In this document: positions 51,932 to 64,000 of the stretch, in pieces
Layout: the number at the start of each line of letters is the position of its first letter
How positions within the stretch are numbered: position 1 is the first letter of the stretch
Assembly (NCBI RefSeq): GCF_001486165.1
Contig: NZ_LN908977.1
Location: forward strand, 822,122-886,121
Length of the DNA: 64,000 nucleotides
Origin: Bittarella massiliensis (ex Durand et al. 2017)
GTDB lineage: Bacteria; Bacillota; Clostridia; Oscillospirales; Ruminococcaceae
Direction of reading: 5' to 3'
The notes under the pieces: model-generated
Told to the model about the DNA's origin: nothing
What the model saw: only the letters and a program-made list of their open reading frames with translations
Databases searched by the model: none
Made by a program: the position numbers and the translations under genes

Positions 51932-53413
51932 TTATCCTTGTCTGTGCTCTGATTTTGCCGGTGCGGCGGAGAAGTAGCCCTGCACCAGCTCCTTGTAAAA
52001 GAGGACCGCCTTGGCCAGCGCCTCCACGCTGAGGTTTTCGTCCACCCCGTGGATGCTGCCCAGCTGCTGTTTGTCGATGGAGAGGGGGGCAAAGCGGAGC
52101 ACGCAGTCGCAGATCCTCTCGTAGTGGCGGGAATCGCTCCCCTGCAACATGATGTAGGGGGCCACCCCCGCCTCGGGGAAGGTCTTCTGCACGCAGGCCT
52201 TTACCGCCTGGTAGCCATAGCTGTCGGCGGAGGAGACGCCCGAGCAGTCCCACCCCGAGACCAGCTGTACCTCCACGTCAAAGCGCTCGCCGATGGCGCG
52301 CAGCTTCTGCATGGTGGCCTCCTTGCGCTCGTGGGACATGAAGCGCAGGTTGGCGGTGATGGACGCCTCCTGGGGGATGACGTTGGCCGCCTCGCTCCCC
52401 GCGGCCATGGTAAAGGCGCAGGTGGTCTGGAGCATGGCCCCAGCCTGGGCGCTGAATTTGGGGAGGAGCGACTTGAGCAGGGGCTTAAAGAGCCAGAGAT
52501 TTGCCAGCACCAGCCGCAGGGGCATGCTCATATAGGGGGCCATCTCCCGGAACATCCCCTCCACCGGCGGGGTGAACTGCACCGAGAAGGGGTTTTTCTT
52601 CTCTATGTAGTTCACCATCCCCGCCAGCCGGGCCAGGGGGGTGCCCCTGGGGGGCGTGGAGGCGTGGCCGCCCTTTGACTTGGCCACAAACTTGACCTGG
52701 GCGTTCCCCTTCTCCATCAAACCGATCATGGCGAACTTGCAGTCGAGGCCGGGCAGGGGGCTGTCGGCCACCGCGCCCCCCTCGTCCAGCACCAGGCCCA
52801 GCTTGACCCCCTGGGCGGCCAGGTAGTCCACCGTGGCGGGGGCGCCGGGGCCGTTGATCTCTTCGTTGCAGGAGGAGGCCAGATAGACGTCCTGCGGGGG
52901 GACGTACCCCTCGGCCAGCAGCTCCTCCACCGCGTTCATAAAGCCGCAGAGGGAGCCCTTGGTGTCCACCGCGCCCCGGCCCCAGATGATCCCATCCTCA
53001 ACCTCGCCGGCAAAGGGCGGGTGGCTCCACGCCCCCTCGGCGGGCACCACGTCCATGTGGGACATGAGCAGCAGGGGCAGCCGGTCGGAGCGGCCGCTCC
53101 CCCTCCAGTGAAAGAGGAGGGCGCCGTCCAGCTCCACCCGCTCCAACTGGCGGTGGATGTTGGGGTAGAGCTCCTCCAGCAGCCGGTGAAAGGCGTAGAT
53201 CTTTGACAGGTCTCCGCCGGGGGCCACGGTGACCGTCTCCTGTGCCAGCATCCGGGAGAGGGTCTCGGCGTAGTGCGCGACCCGCTCCTCCGGCGGCAGA
53301 GGCGCCCCCTGGGGCGACACCGACTTGGTCCCCACCCGCAGGGTGTTGACCAGGATGGCGGCAATCAACAGCAGCAAAAGCCCCAGCACCGCCCACAAAA
53401 TGATCCAACCCAT
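51932..53413 (-). CDS. M20-family peptidase, PM20D1-like, membrane-anchored
   Basis: 493 residues. One N-terminal membrane segment (about 3-24) anchors the enzyme. M20 motifs are M-S-H-M-D-V-V-P-A (metal His, Asp), G-R-G-A-V-D-T-K-G-S (bridging Asp) and S-S-C-N-E-E-I-N-G-P-G-A (catalytic and metal Glu). Its long form with N-terminal helix resembles mammalian PM20D1 and bacterial carboxypeptidase S-like enzymes that act on N-acyl amino acids or dipeptides. The substrate is not known. It is 24 bp downstream of the FemAB-like gene. Confidence 0.9.
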   Translation of the reverse strand: MGWIILWAVLGLLLLLIAAILVNTLRVGTKSVSPQGAPLPPEERVAHYAETLSRMLAQETVTVAPGGDLSKIYAFHRLLEELYPNIHRQLERVELDGALLFHWRGSGRSDRLPLLLMSHMDVVPAEGAWSHPPFAGEVEDGIIWGRGAVDTKGSLCGFMNAVEELLAEGYVPPQDVYLASSCNEEINGPGAPATVDYLAAQGVKLGLVLDEGGAVADSPLPGLDCKFAMIGLMEKGNAQVKFVAKSKGGHASTPPRGTPLARLAGMVNYIEKKNPFSVQFTPPVEGMFREMAPYMSMPLRLVLANLWLFKPLLKSLLPKFSAQAGAMLQTTCAFTMAAGSEAANVIPQEASITANLRFMSHERKEATMQKLRAIGERFDVEVQLVSGWDCSGVSSADSYGYQAVKACVQKTFPEAGVAPYIMLQGSDSRHYERICDCVLRFAPLSIDKQQLGSIHGVDENLSVEALAKAVLFYKELVQGYFSAAPAKSEHRQG

Positions 53414-53437
53414 CTGTCCTCTCTCCCCTCTCGGCCT

Positions 53438-54505
53438 TTAGTTGGCCTTGGCCTGTTTGGCCTTTTTGCGGGCCCGGCGCTTGCGCATCCTGGCCTGCAC
53501 CTTTTCTGAAAAATCGACGAATTTCTCTACCCAGGGGGTAAAGACCAGATCGAACTCCCCGGCAAAGGTGACCACCTGGCCGTTAAAGCCCTTTTTGAAG
53601 AGGTAGACCCCGTGCATGTGGTCGTTCCCCGACAGGTCCAGGGGGATGCCCTGAAAGTCGTAGACCACACAGCCGGTGTCCACCGCCCACTGGATCATCT
53701 CCCACTGCATCAGGTGGTTGGGCATGACATTGCGGAAGGCGTTGTCCGACGCGCCGTAGACATAGCAGGTCTTGCCCGCGTAGTTGGTGGTGATGGCGCC
53801 GGAGATGGGCTGCCCCTCGTAGTAGCAGAGGTAGAGGCGCACCCGTTCGCCCAGGGCGTCGAGCATCCGCTCGAAGTAGCTCATGGGGCGGGTGTTGAAG
53901 CCGTCGCGCTGGCCGGTGACCTGGTAGACCTTCATAAAGTCGGGCAGGTCTGCCTTGGTGCCCACCTTGCAGACCACCCCTTTGCGCCCGGCCAGGCGGA
54001 TGTTGTAGCGCCACTTCTGGTGGAAGCTGGCCAGCAGCTCCTCCTTGGTGCGCCCGGCCAGGGGCAGCATGTAGTTGCTGCGGCGCTGGATGGTGTCGTC
54101 GTCGGTCTGGTCCTCGGTGTAGGTGAAGCCGTATTTGCGGGCCATCTCCACAAAGGCGGTGTCCCCGGTCATCACCATGGGGTCCATCTTAAAGGCAAAG
54201 CCGTGCTCCAACTTGGCCACCGCCTTGACCCCTTCGACCAAGTCGGCAAAGACGGCCTCGTCGCCGTAGTCAAACACCGGGCCCCGGGGGGCATAGAGGA
54301 AGTGGCGGTTCAGCCCCGGCACCTTTTTGGTGAGGATGAGCATCCCCCCCACGATCTCCCCCGCCGCGTTGCGGGAGACCACCACCCGGTGGCCCCAGCC
54401 GGCCTTGACCTGAGGCCAGTGGATGGACTGGGTAAAGCCGCCGTTTTTGTGGGCGCTGACAAACGCCTCATACTCTCCGTATCTGCTGGGTTCCAAAATT
54501 TCCAA
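53438..54505 (-). CDS. FemAB/FemX-like peptidoglycan bridge aminoacyltransferase
   Basis: 355 residues from a TTG at 54505, seven bases after GAGAGGG. The open frame continues far upstream but without family similarity. Two GNAT-like domains are present: F-T-Q-S-I-H-W-P-Q-V-K-A-G-W-G (N-terminal) and Y-D-F-Q-G-I-P-L-D-L-S-G-N-D-H-M-H-G-V-Y with L-F-K-K-G-F-N-G (C-terminal), which are hallmark Fem motifs. Fem enzymes add amino acids from aminoacyl-tRNA to lipid II. The C-terminus is very basic, likely for tRNA or membrane binding. It leads the envelope operon. Confidence 0.9.
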   Translation of the reverse strand: MEILEPSRYGEYEAFVSAHKNGGFTQSIHWPQVKAGWGHRVVVSRNAAGEIVGGMLILTKKVPGLNRHFLYAPRGPVFDYGDEAVFADLVEGVKAVAKLEHGFAFKMDPMVMTGDTAFVEMARKYGFTYTEDQTDDDTIQRRSNYMLPLAGRTKEELLASFHQKWRYNIRLAGRKGVVCKVGTKADLPDFMKVYQVTGQRDGFNTRPMSYFERMLDALGERVRLYLCYYEGQPISGAITTNYAGKTCYVYGASDNAFRNVMPNHLMQWEMIQWAVDTGCVVYDFQGIPLDLSGNDHMHGVYLFKKGFNGQVVTFAGEFDLVFTPWVEKFVDFSEKVQARMRKRRARKKAKQAKAN

Positions 54506-55026
54506 AACCAACGCCCTCTCTTCACATATTCCCACAGCTCTCCCCGCAGGCGGGGAAGCCATATCCCAAAAGTCATTTTTCTCCCGCCGGGGTGCCCAGC
54601 GGCGAAAAAAGCGATCTGAGCCGCCCCAAAAGGGGGCCGTTTGAGGATGGGCCAAAACCGTCCCCCTCAAACCACTCGCCCGGCGGCCCCACCGCCCGGC
54701 GGCGGATCTTTGCCCCCGGCGGAATTTGCGGGGAATGGCCGCCGCCCTCCCACACCTGGGCGAGCGGCAAGCCGCCTCCCCGGGGGGCTGCCCCGACCCT
54801 GAAAATCGCTGCCCACCGCTCTGGTAAAAGGCGGGCCGCCCCGCCAGCAGGGCCCGGCGCGCCCCAACCTTGGGGGACAGCCGCCCGCCGACCAGGCAAC
54901 GGCTGCATTCGCCGCCCCCCTCCCACAAGCGCCGGATGCACAGGGGGGGGCGGCCAGAAGGCAGAGAGCAAACCGCGTTTGTGCAGCTGCCCGGCCGTCC
55001 TCCGGCACACTCGCCACTTGGTGGTT

Positions 55027-55035
55027 ATTATACCA
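55027..55035 (-). promoter_or_regulatory. Extended -10 promoter, probably for the FemAB operon
   Basis: TGG directly before TATAAT (55032-55027) on the minus strand; no clear -35. Confidence 0.55.
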
Positions 55036-55097
55036 TATTTTGCCCCCGCGCGCACGGCAAATCCCCGGGAAGCGGGCTTTTCCCAAAGGGGTTTTTG

Positions 55098-55106
55098 TGA
55101 TATGAT
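55098..55106 (+). promoter_or_regulatory. Extended -10 promoter of the pseudouridine synthase gene
   Basis: TGA directly before TATGAT (55101-55106), 60 bp before the TTG start at 55167. Confidence 0.6.
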
Positions 55107-55166
55107 TGGAGCGCAGCCGCAGCGGGCCAAACCTGCCCGCCAAGCGGCAGAGGGGAGGTTGTTTTT

Positions 55167-56111
55167 TTGAGGGAATTCACAGTGGACAGGGCGGCGGACG
55201 GGCGGCGGTTGGACGCCCTGCTGGGGGAGCTGACCCACGGCCTGCCCCAGCCCCTTCTCTACAAGTTTCTGCGCAAGGGCCGCGTCCGGGTCAACGGGAA
55301 GCGGGTCTCCCAGCCCGGACACCGGTTGCAGGCGGGGGACCGGCTGGAGTGCTATCTCAACGACGAATTCTTTCAGCGCCCCTCCCCCGAAAACGCCTAC
55401 CTGCGGGTCAAGCCCCGGTTCCAGGTGGTGTACGAGGACGAAAACATCCTCCTGGCAGACAAATACCCGGGGCTGCTGGTCCTCCCCGACCGGGAGGAGG
55501 GGGTCAACACCCTGGAGGCCCAGATCCAGCGCTACCTCTACGACCGGGGGGAGTACCGCCCCGGCGAGACCTTTCCCCCCGCCCTCTGCAACCGCATCGA
55601 CCGCTGGACCGGGGGCATCGTCATCGCCGCCAAAAACCAGCCCGCCCTGGAGGAGATGCTGGAGCACATCCGCCTGCGGCAGGTGCAAAAGACCTACTGG
55701 TGCGTGGTGCTGGGCCGCCTCCCCCGCCGGGAGGGGACCCTCACGGGCTACCTCTTCAAGGACAGCAAAAAGAGCCGGGTCTACGTCGGCGACAGCCCCC
55801 GCCCCGGGGCCAAGCAGGCGGTGACCCACTACCGGGTCTTGCGGGCGAACCGGGAGCTGAGCCTGGTGGAGGCCCGGCTGGTGACCGGGCGCACCCACCA
55901 GATCCGCGCCCAGTTCGCCGCCGCCGGCCACCCCCTGCTGGGGGACGGCAAGTACGGCCGGGAGCCGGTCAACCGCCGCTACCACCAATCCTACCAGGCC
56001 CTCTATTCCCGGGAGGTGACCTTTGCCTTCCCTCCCGGCGAAGGGGTGCTGCAGTACCTGAGCGGCCGGCGCTTTCAGGTGGCCCAGGTCCCCTTTGAAA
56101 AGCTGGTGTGA
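55167..56111 (+). CDS. RluC/RluD-family pseudouridine synthase
   Basis: 314 residues from a TTG with GGAGG nine bases upstream. An N-terminal S4 RNA-binding domain (about 12-70, with L-R-K-G-R-V-R-V-N-G-K) precedes the catalytic domain. The active-site Asp is in N-R-I-D-R-W-T-G-G-I (consensus H-R-L-D-R-x-T-S-G). Other family motifs are V-Q-K-T-Y-W-C-V-V-L-G and T-G-R-T-H-Q-I-R-A-Q-F. The target, rRNA or tRNA, cannot be told from sequence. It is monocistronic. Confidence 0.93.
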   Translation: MREFTVDRAADGRRLDALLGELTHGLPQPLLYKFLRKGRVRVNGKRVSQPGHRLQAGDRLECYLNDEFFQRPSPENAYLRVKPRFQVVYEDENILLADKYPGLLVLPDREEGVNTLEAQIQRYLYDRGEYRPGETFPPALCNRIDRWTGGIVIAAKNQPALEEMLEHIRLRQVQKTYWCVVLGRLPRREGTLTGYLFKDSKKSRVYVGDSPRPGAKQAVTHYRVLRANRELSLVEARLVTGRTHQIRAQFAAAGHPLLGDGKYGREPVNRRYHQSYQALYSREVTFAFPPGEGVLQYLSGRRFQVAQVPFEKLV

Positions 56112-56144
56112 CCCCGTCGCCCGGCCCCTTTTCTCCAAACAAAA

Positions 56145-56188
56145 GAGCGCCCCCTCCCCCGCCGGTGCGGGGAGAAGGGGGCGCTTGT
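56145..56188. terminator. Shared terminator between converging genes
   Basis: GCGCCCCCT pairs with AGGGGGCGC around an inner CCCCGC / GCGGGG stem, with short T-rich flanks on both strands. Confidence 0.75.
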
Positions 56189-56193
56189 TCTCT

Positions 56194-57072
56194 CTAGCTG
56201 GAAAAGTGCAGCCAAAACTCCCACTTCAGCAGCAGCCAGCCCGCCAGGGCGCTGGCGGCGTTGGCGGTGAGGGCGTAGGCCACCCGGCGGCCCCTCCCCT
56301 GCCCCCGCAGCAGGTAGAGGTAGAGAAGGGTCTCGGCCCCGGCCACCGCCAGTTCCAGGGGGACGAGGGCCGCGTAACCGGCGAGCAGCCCGTGCAGCAG
56401 GAGCTGCCGCCCCAGGGTGGCGGTCAAAAAGAGCTGGGTGCCCAGGTTGACCAGCAGGAAGACCAGTCCATTTTTCTTGAGGGGGAAGCGGAAGGCCAGC
56501 AGCAGCACCCCCTCGATGAGGAGGGTGGGCAGCAGGGTCACGGCGAACTGGCGCAGATAGGCCAGCCAGATGCTGGGGCGGGCCATCTGCCCGGTCTGGT
56601 AGTCGTAGGTCAGGGTGGTCTGAAAGGTGACCCGGTCGACCCAGTCGGAGACCCGCAGCTCCCCCTCCGGCGTGGCGATCAGGAGCTTGAAGCGGTCGGG
56701 CACCCCGAAATAGCCGAAGGTGTGGCGGCGGCTCTCCCCCCGCGCCTCCCCCCGCAAGTCGCCCCACATGGGGGCGCGGGTGCCGACGGTCAGACCGGCG
56801 TGCCACCCGCCCTCCCGGTAATCGGCCAGCAGGGCGAGCTTTTGCGGGTCATATTGGGCGCGCTGGTCCCCCAGGTTGTCGTAGTCCCCCTCGGGGACCA
56901 GCAGGTCCAGGTAGTACTCCCCCTGGGGCGGGTCCTCCACCACCACGGTGACCTGGGGCTTGGGGCCCATATCGGCCTGGGCGACGGCGGGAAACAGGGC
57001 CAGCAGCAAACAGAGGCAGAGGGCCAGACGGGCCCCGCCCCGCAGCGGCCGAACAGTGTCAAAGGGCTTCAC
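56194..57072 (-). CDS. Membrane protein of unknown function with signal peptide
   Basis: 292 residues from a GTG (GGAAAGGGGGAAG upstream). A signal peptide (to A-Q-A-D, about 34) is followed by a mature start M-G-P-K-P-Q-V-T-V-V-V. An extracytoplasmic domain (about 35-165) with E-D-P-P-Q-G-E-Y-Y-L-D-L-L precedes four to five membrane segments (about 170-285). Proteins of this layout are found in other Clostridia, but I know of no function. It has its own extended -10 promoter and a terminator shared with the pseudouridine synthase. Confidence 0.78.
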   Translation of the reverse strand: MKPFDTVRPLRGGARLALCLCLLLALFPAVAQADMGPKPQVTVVVEDPPQGEYYLDLLVPEGDYDNLGDQRAQYDPQKLALLADYREGGWHAGLTVGTRAPMWGDLRGEARGESRRHTFGYFGVPDRFKLLIATPEGELRVSDWVDRVTFQTTLTYDYQTGQMARPSIWLAYLRQFAVTLLPTLLIEGVLLLAFRFPLKKNGLVFLLVNLGTQLFLTATLGRQLLLHGLLAGYAALVPLELAVAGAETLLYLYLLRGQGRGRRVAYALTANAASALAGWLLLKWEFWLHFSS

Positions 57073-57119
57073 GGCGGCTTCCCCCTTTCCGGGCGCGGGT
57101 GGGTGTTCTCTCTGTCACC

Positions 57120-57128
57120 AGTATACCA
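57120..57128 (-). promoter_or_regulatory. Extended -10 promoter of the membrane protein gene
   Basis: TGG before TATACT (57125-57120), minus strand, 47 bp before the GTG at 57072. Confidence 0.55.
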
Positions 57129-57161
57129 GAAAGGCCCCGGCCGGCGCCAGAGGCGGGGCGC

Positions 57162-57197
57162 AAAAAAAGGGCCGCCCCCGCAGGGCCGGTCCTTTTT
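57162..57197 (-). terminator. Terminator of the rubredoxin-flavodiiron operon
   Basis: Minus-strand AAAAAGGxCCGxCCC pairs with GGGxCGGxCCTTTTT (two mismatches), ending in seven T, 10 bp after the flavodiiron stop. Confidence 0.75.
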
Positions 57198-57207
57198 CGC
57201 GCGCTGT

Positions 57208-58413
57208 TTAGAGTTTCTCGGCAAACTCCTTGCCGTAGGCAAAGGCCTTTTTCAGATCCTCCTCGCTGGGGACAAAGGTGACCTTCAGCCCGTCCATGGC
57301 CACATTGAACTTGAGGTTGCTCAGGTAGCCGTTGAGCAGGGGCACCGCCTCGCCGCTCCAGCCGAAGGAGCCGAAGACGGCCACCGGCTTTTTCTGGTTG
57401 CCGATGGCGTCGATGTGGGCCAACAGGTTCCAGATAGGGGGCACCGCGTTGCGGTTGATGGTGGGCGAACCCAGCAGGAAGGCGGTGCTGCGGTTGAGGG
57501 CCGCCGCCTGTTCGCCCAGGTCGTGCTCGATGACGTTGTAGAGGGGGATCTCCGCCTCCGGCTTGACCGAGAGGATGCCGGCGCGGATCTCCTCGGCCAA
57601 CTGGGTGGTGTTGCCGTAGGCCGAGCAGTAGAAGATGGGGATCAGCGGCTTTTCACCGGCGGGCTCGGCGCTCCACTGGCGGTACTGCTCCATCACCCAC
57701 TCCAGGCAGCAGCCCTTGGTCAAAATGGGGCCGTGGCTGGTGCAGGCGGTGTCAAAATCGAGGGTGGAGAGGATGTCGAGCCCCTTGCGCACATAGCTGG
57801 CAAAGGGGGAGAAGATGGCGTCGTAGTAGACCTTGACCGCCTCTTCATAGGCCTTGGGATAGGTGACCTTGTTGTCCCACACCAGGGGCTCGCAGTAGTG
57901 GGCGCCCAGGAAGTCGCAGGTAAAGACCACCTTGTCCTCCGGCAGGTAGGTGAAGATGGAGTCGGGCCAGTGGAGGAAGGGGGCCGAAAGGAAGGTCAGG
58001 GTCTTGCCGCCCAGGTCGCGGGTGTCGCCGTTTTTGACCACCTCCACCTTCATGTTGGGGTTGTTGGTGATCCCCTTGAGGTAGATGCTGCCCGCCTGGC
58101 TCACCAAAACGGTGATGTCGGGGTATTTTTCAACGAGTTTTGCCACCGCGCCCGAGTGGTCGGGCTCGCAGTGGTTCATCACCAGGTAGTCCACCTTGGC
58201 GATGTCGCAGACCTGCTCCAGCGTCTCGAGGTAGTCCTCGGCAAAGGTGAGGTGGGAGGCGTCGATGAGGGCGGTCTTCTCGCTGCCCACCACCGTGTAG
58301 GCGTTGTAGCTGGTGCCGTATTCGGTGCGCATCACCACATCGAAGACCCGCATGTTGGGGTTGAGGATCCCGGTGTAGTAGATGCCGTCCTTGATTTTCT
58401 TGGTTCCGGACAA
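57208..58413 (-). CDS. Flavodiiron protein (FprA, A-type flavoprotein)
   Basis: 401 residues from a TTG at 58413 (GGGGAG six bases upstream). The N-terminal metallo-beta-lactamase-like diiron domain has the H-x-E-x-D-H set in N-H-C-E-P-D-H-S-G, His in F-L-H-W-P-D, Asp in F-T-C-D-F-L-G-A-H, and His in C-T-S-H-G-P-I. The C-terminal flavodoxin domain (about 255-400) has F-Y-C-S-A-Y-G-N-T-T (FMN phosphate loop). It reduces O2 to water, or NO to N2O, with electrons from rubredoxin, encoded 80 bp upstream. This gives an anaerobe oxygen defence. Confidence 0.94.
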   Translation of the reverse strand: MSGTKKIKDGIYYTGILNPNMRVFDVVMRTEYGTSYNAYTVVGSEKTALIDASHLTFAEDYLETLEQVCDIAKVDYLVMNHCEPDHSGAVAKLVEKYPDITVLVSQAGSIYLKGITNNPNMKVEVVKNGDTRDLGGKTLTFLSAPFLHWPDSIFTYLPEDKVVFTCDFLGAHYCEPLVWDNKVTYPKAYEEAVKVYYDAIFSPFASYVRKGLDILSTLDFDTACTSHGPILTKGCCLEWVMEQYRQWSAEPAGEKPLIPIFYCSAYGNTTQLAEEIRAGILSVKPEAEIPLYNVIEHDLGEQAAALNRSTAFLLGSPTINRNAVPPIWNLLAHIDAIGNQKKPVAVFGSFGWSGEAVPLLNGYLSNLKFNVAMDGLKVTFVPSEEDLKKAFAYGKEFAEKL

Positions 58414-58494
58414 AGTGATCTCCCCTTTTCTTTTGACAGTCCTGGCAAAAAAGAGGGGCGGCCGCGCCACAGGCGGCTGCCCCGATCGCTTCTT

Positions 58495-58656
58495 TTACGC
58501 CTGCTCTTCAAACATGTCCTTGCCCACGCCACAGAGGGGGCAGACAAAGTCGTCGGGCACGTCGGCCCACTTGGTGCCGGCGGCGATCCCCTCGTCAGGG
58601 GCGCCAGCGGCCTCGTCGTACACGTACCCACACACGGTGCAAACATATTTTGCCAT
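58495..58656 (-). CDS. Rubredoxin
   Basis: 53 residues, full-length rubredoxin. Iron ligands are in C-T-V-C-G-Y and [18 protein letters not shown] and F-V-C-P-L-C are classic. The ATG at 58656 has GGAG nine bases upstream. It transfers single electrons, here most likely to the flavodiiron protein downstream on the same transcript. A very good promoter lies at 58698-58726. Confidence 0.96.
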   Translation of the reverse strand: MAKYVCTVCGYVYDEAAGAPDEGIAAGTKWADVPDDFVCPLCGVGKDMFEEQA

Positions 58657-58697
58657 TGCGGAACACTCCTTTTTTCTTTGATTTGGTTTCTGACCCA

Positions 58698-58726
58698 ATT
58701 ATACTGAATTACTCCACGATTGTAAA
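58698..58726 (-). promoter_or_regulatory. Promoter of the rubredoxin-flavodiiron operon
   Basis: Minus strand: TTTACA (58726-58721), 17-nt spacer, TATAAT (58703-58698), 41 bp before the rubredoxin start. It starts only 15 bp after the uvrA stop; no terminator is visible between. Confidence 0.88.
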
Positions 58727-58741
58727 GGGGCTCTTTCGATT

Positions 58742-61564
<2,823 letters not shown>

Positions 61565-61581
61565 TGTCGTATTTCCTCGCT

Positions 61582-63555
<1,974 letters not shown>

Positions 63556-63689
63556 TTCTGCACCTCCCTGCCGTCCCCGCCGGGCGGGGACGAGATAACC
63601 AGACAACTGTCAAAAAATAGACAATATAATACATGCGCGACCGCCCTCGTCCCCCCTTTTTTCCCCTGGGCGGACAAAGGTGCGCACAC

Positions 63690-63714
63690 AAGAACTCGAG
63701 TCTATATTATAGCA
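63690..63714 (-). promoter_or_regulatory. Extended -10 promoter of uvrBA with adjacent dyad
   Basis: TGC directly before TATAAT (63711-63706) on the minus strand. Immediately downstream AGACTCGAGTTCT (63703-63691) is a near-dyad resembling GAAC-N4-GTTC LexA sites with mismatches. The leader to uvrB is about 140 nt. Confidence 0.5.
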
Positions 63715-64000
63715 CAGCGGCCCCCTCTTTAAAAGGTTCACAAGGGAAAACATTTGTTTGTAAGAAATTGAAATTTATATCTATTTTTGCCAAATCGCCG
63801 CGGGAAATGCAGGGGGAGCGGCCGCTATCCGGCAGGGCAGCAAAGCGGGTTCAGAAGGCAGGACAAACCGGTTTGGGAGCGGCGGTCCCCCTTCCCTCAC
63901 CCCTCGGCACAGCGGTGGAGGGCGGGAGAGTGCCGCCAGGGAGAGCTACTGGAAAGGCGACAGCGCCAGAGAGCGCCCACCGAGAGATTTCCCCCGCCAC
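63715..64000. other. Upstream flank of uvrB, no gene seen
   Basis: An AT-rich patch (63729-63795) lies just upstream of the uvrB promoter, followed by GC-rich DNA without a supported coding frame, hairpin terminator or RNA gene up to the window end. Confidence 0.6.

Larger units (their letters stand above)
54506..55166. other. 660-bp divergent intergenic region, GC-rich, no gene seen
   Basis: It contains two divergent extended -10 promoters near 55030 (minus) and 55100 (plus). The 500 bp between the minus promoter and the FemAB start hold only Pro/Gly/Arg-rich shadow frames and repeated GGCGG/CCGCC strings. If the minus promoter drives FemAB, the mRNA has a leader of about 500 nt. Confidence 0.6.

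Noticed and set aside
54580-55160. Small genes in the divergent region before FemAB
   Set aside because: Open frames are Arg/Pro/Gly-rich, lack ribosome sites and match nothing recognisable.

Overview
The window reads as one contig of a high-GC, Gram-positive, anaerobic Clostridia genome. Most of it is ordinary core chromosome. An Oscillospirales/Ruminococcaceae-like gut anaerobe fits best; this is inferred from gene content (DivIVA/SepF/YlmH divisome block, V-type ATPase operon, rubredoxin plus flavodiiron protein, PadR/DUF1700/DUF4097 cassette, CD3324-family protein), strong AGGAGG ribosome sites, and frequent TTG and GTG starts. No ribosomal RNA, CRISPR array or insertion sequence was found. 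One tRNA-Ser(GGA) is present.

Layout. 1-12 kb is a long minus-strand run: miaB, a YmcA/YlbF-family gene, mutS, mutL, miaA, a HlyD-like membrane protein, yggS, sepF, ylmH, divIVA and the first codons of a membrane protein. 12-17.4 kb holds an AI-2E-family permease, a PadR-DUF1700-DUF4097 cassette with a clear promoter and dyad operator, an acetyltransferase and a lipoprotein. 17.5-19.9 kb is a visibly lower-GC block (GNAT, aminoglycoside-phosphotransferase-like protein, CD3324-family protein) beside tRNA-Ser, flanked by two near-identical terminator hairpins. 20-30.7 kb contains a lipase, rmuC, a HEPN plus degenerate nucleotidyltransferase pair, a flavin reductase, an iron alcohol dehydrogenase, a MATE exporter, and the operon udk - M20D hydrolase - HD protein - HAD phosphatase. 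30.9-36.2 kb encodes a LytTR response regulator, a GHKL kinase and a two-subunit ABC exporter. 36.2-45.1 kb is a complete nine-gene V-type ATPase operon (G/H, I, K, E, C, F, A, B, D) behind two good promoters. 45.2-50 kb holds a DUF1287 protein, a surface protein with Ig-like domains, and two gene-poor stretches. 50-58.7 kb holds a FemAB - M20 peptidase - cardiolipin synthase - TfoX_C operon, a pseudouridine synthase, a membrane protein, and rubredoxin with a flavodiiron protein. 58.7-63.6 kb is uvrB-uvrA.

The clearest anomaly is technical. Inside mutL, at 5663-5925, lie two back-to-back copies of the 19-bp Tn5 mosaic end used in Nextera libraries, then an increasingly mismatched second copy of part of yggS, then a run of 17 G. 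This is the signature of a chimeric or low-quality Illumina read built into the assembly. The break in mutL should therefore not be read as biology. The more biological leads are the tRNA-linked low-GC block, the PadR gene whose best-placed start codon is ATC, the HEPN/MNT pair that has lost its nucleotidyltransferase catalytic residues, the TGAC-N5-GTCA dyads over the ATPase operon promoter, and a decayed fragment of the surface protein downstream of it.
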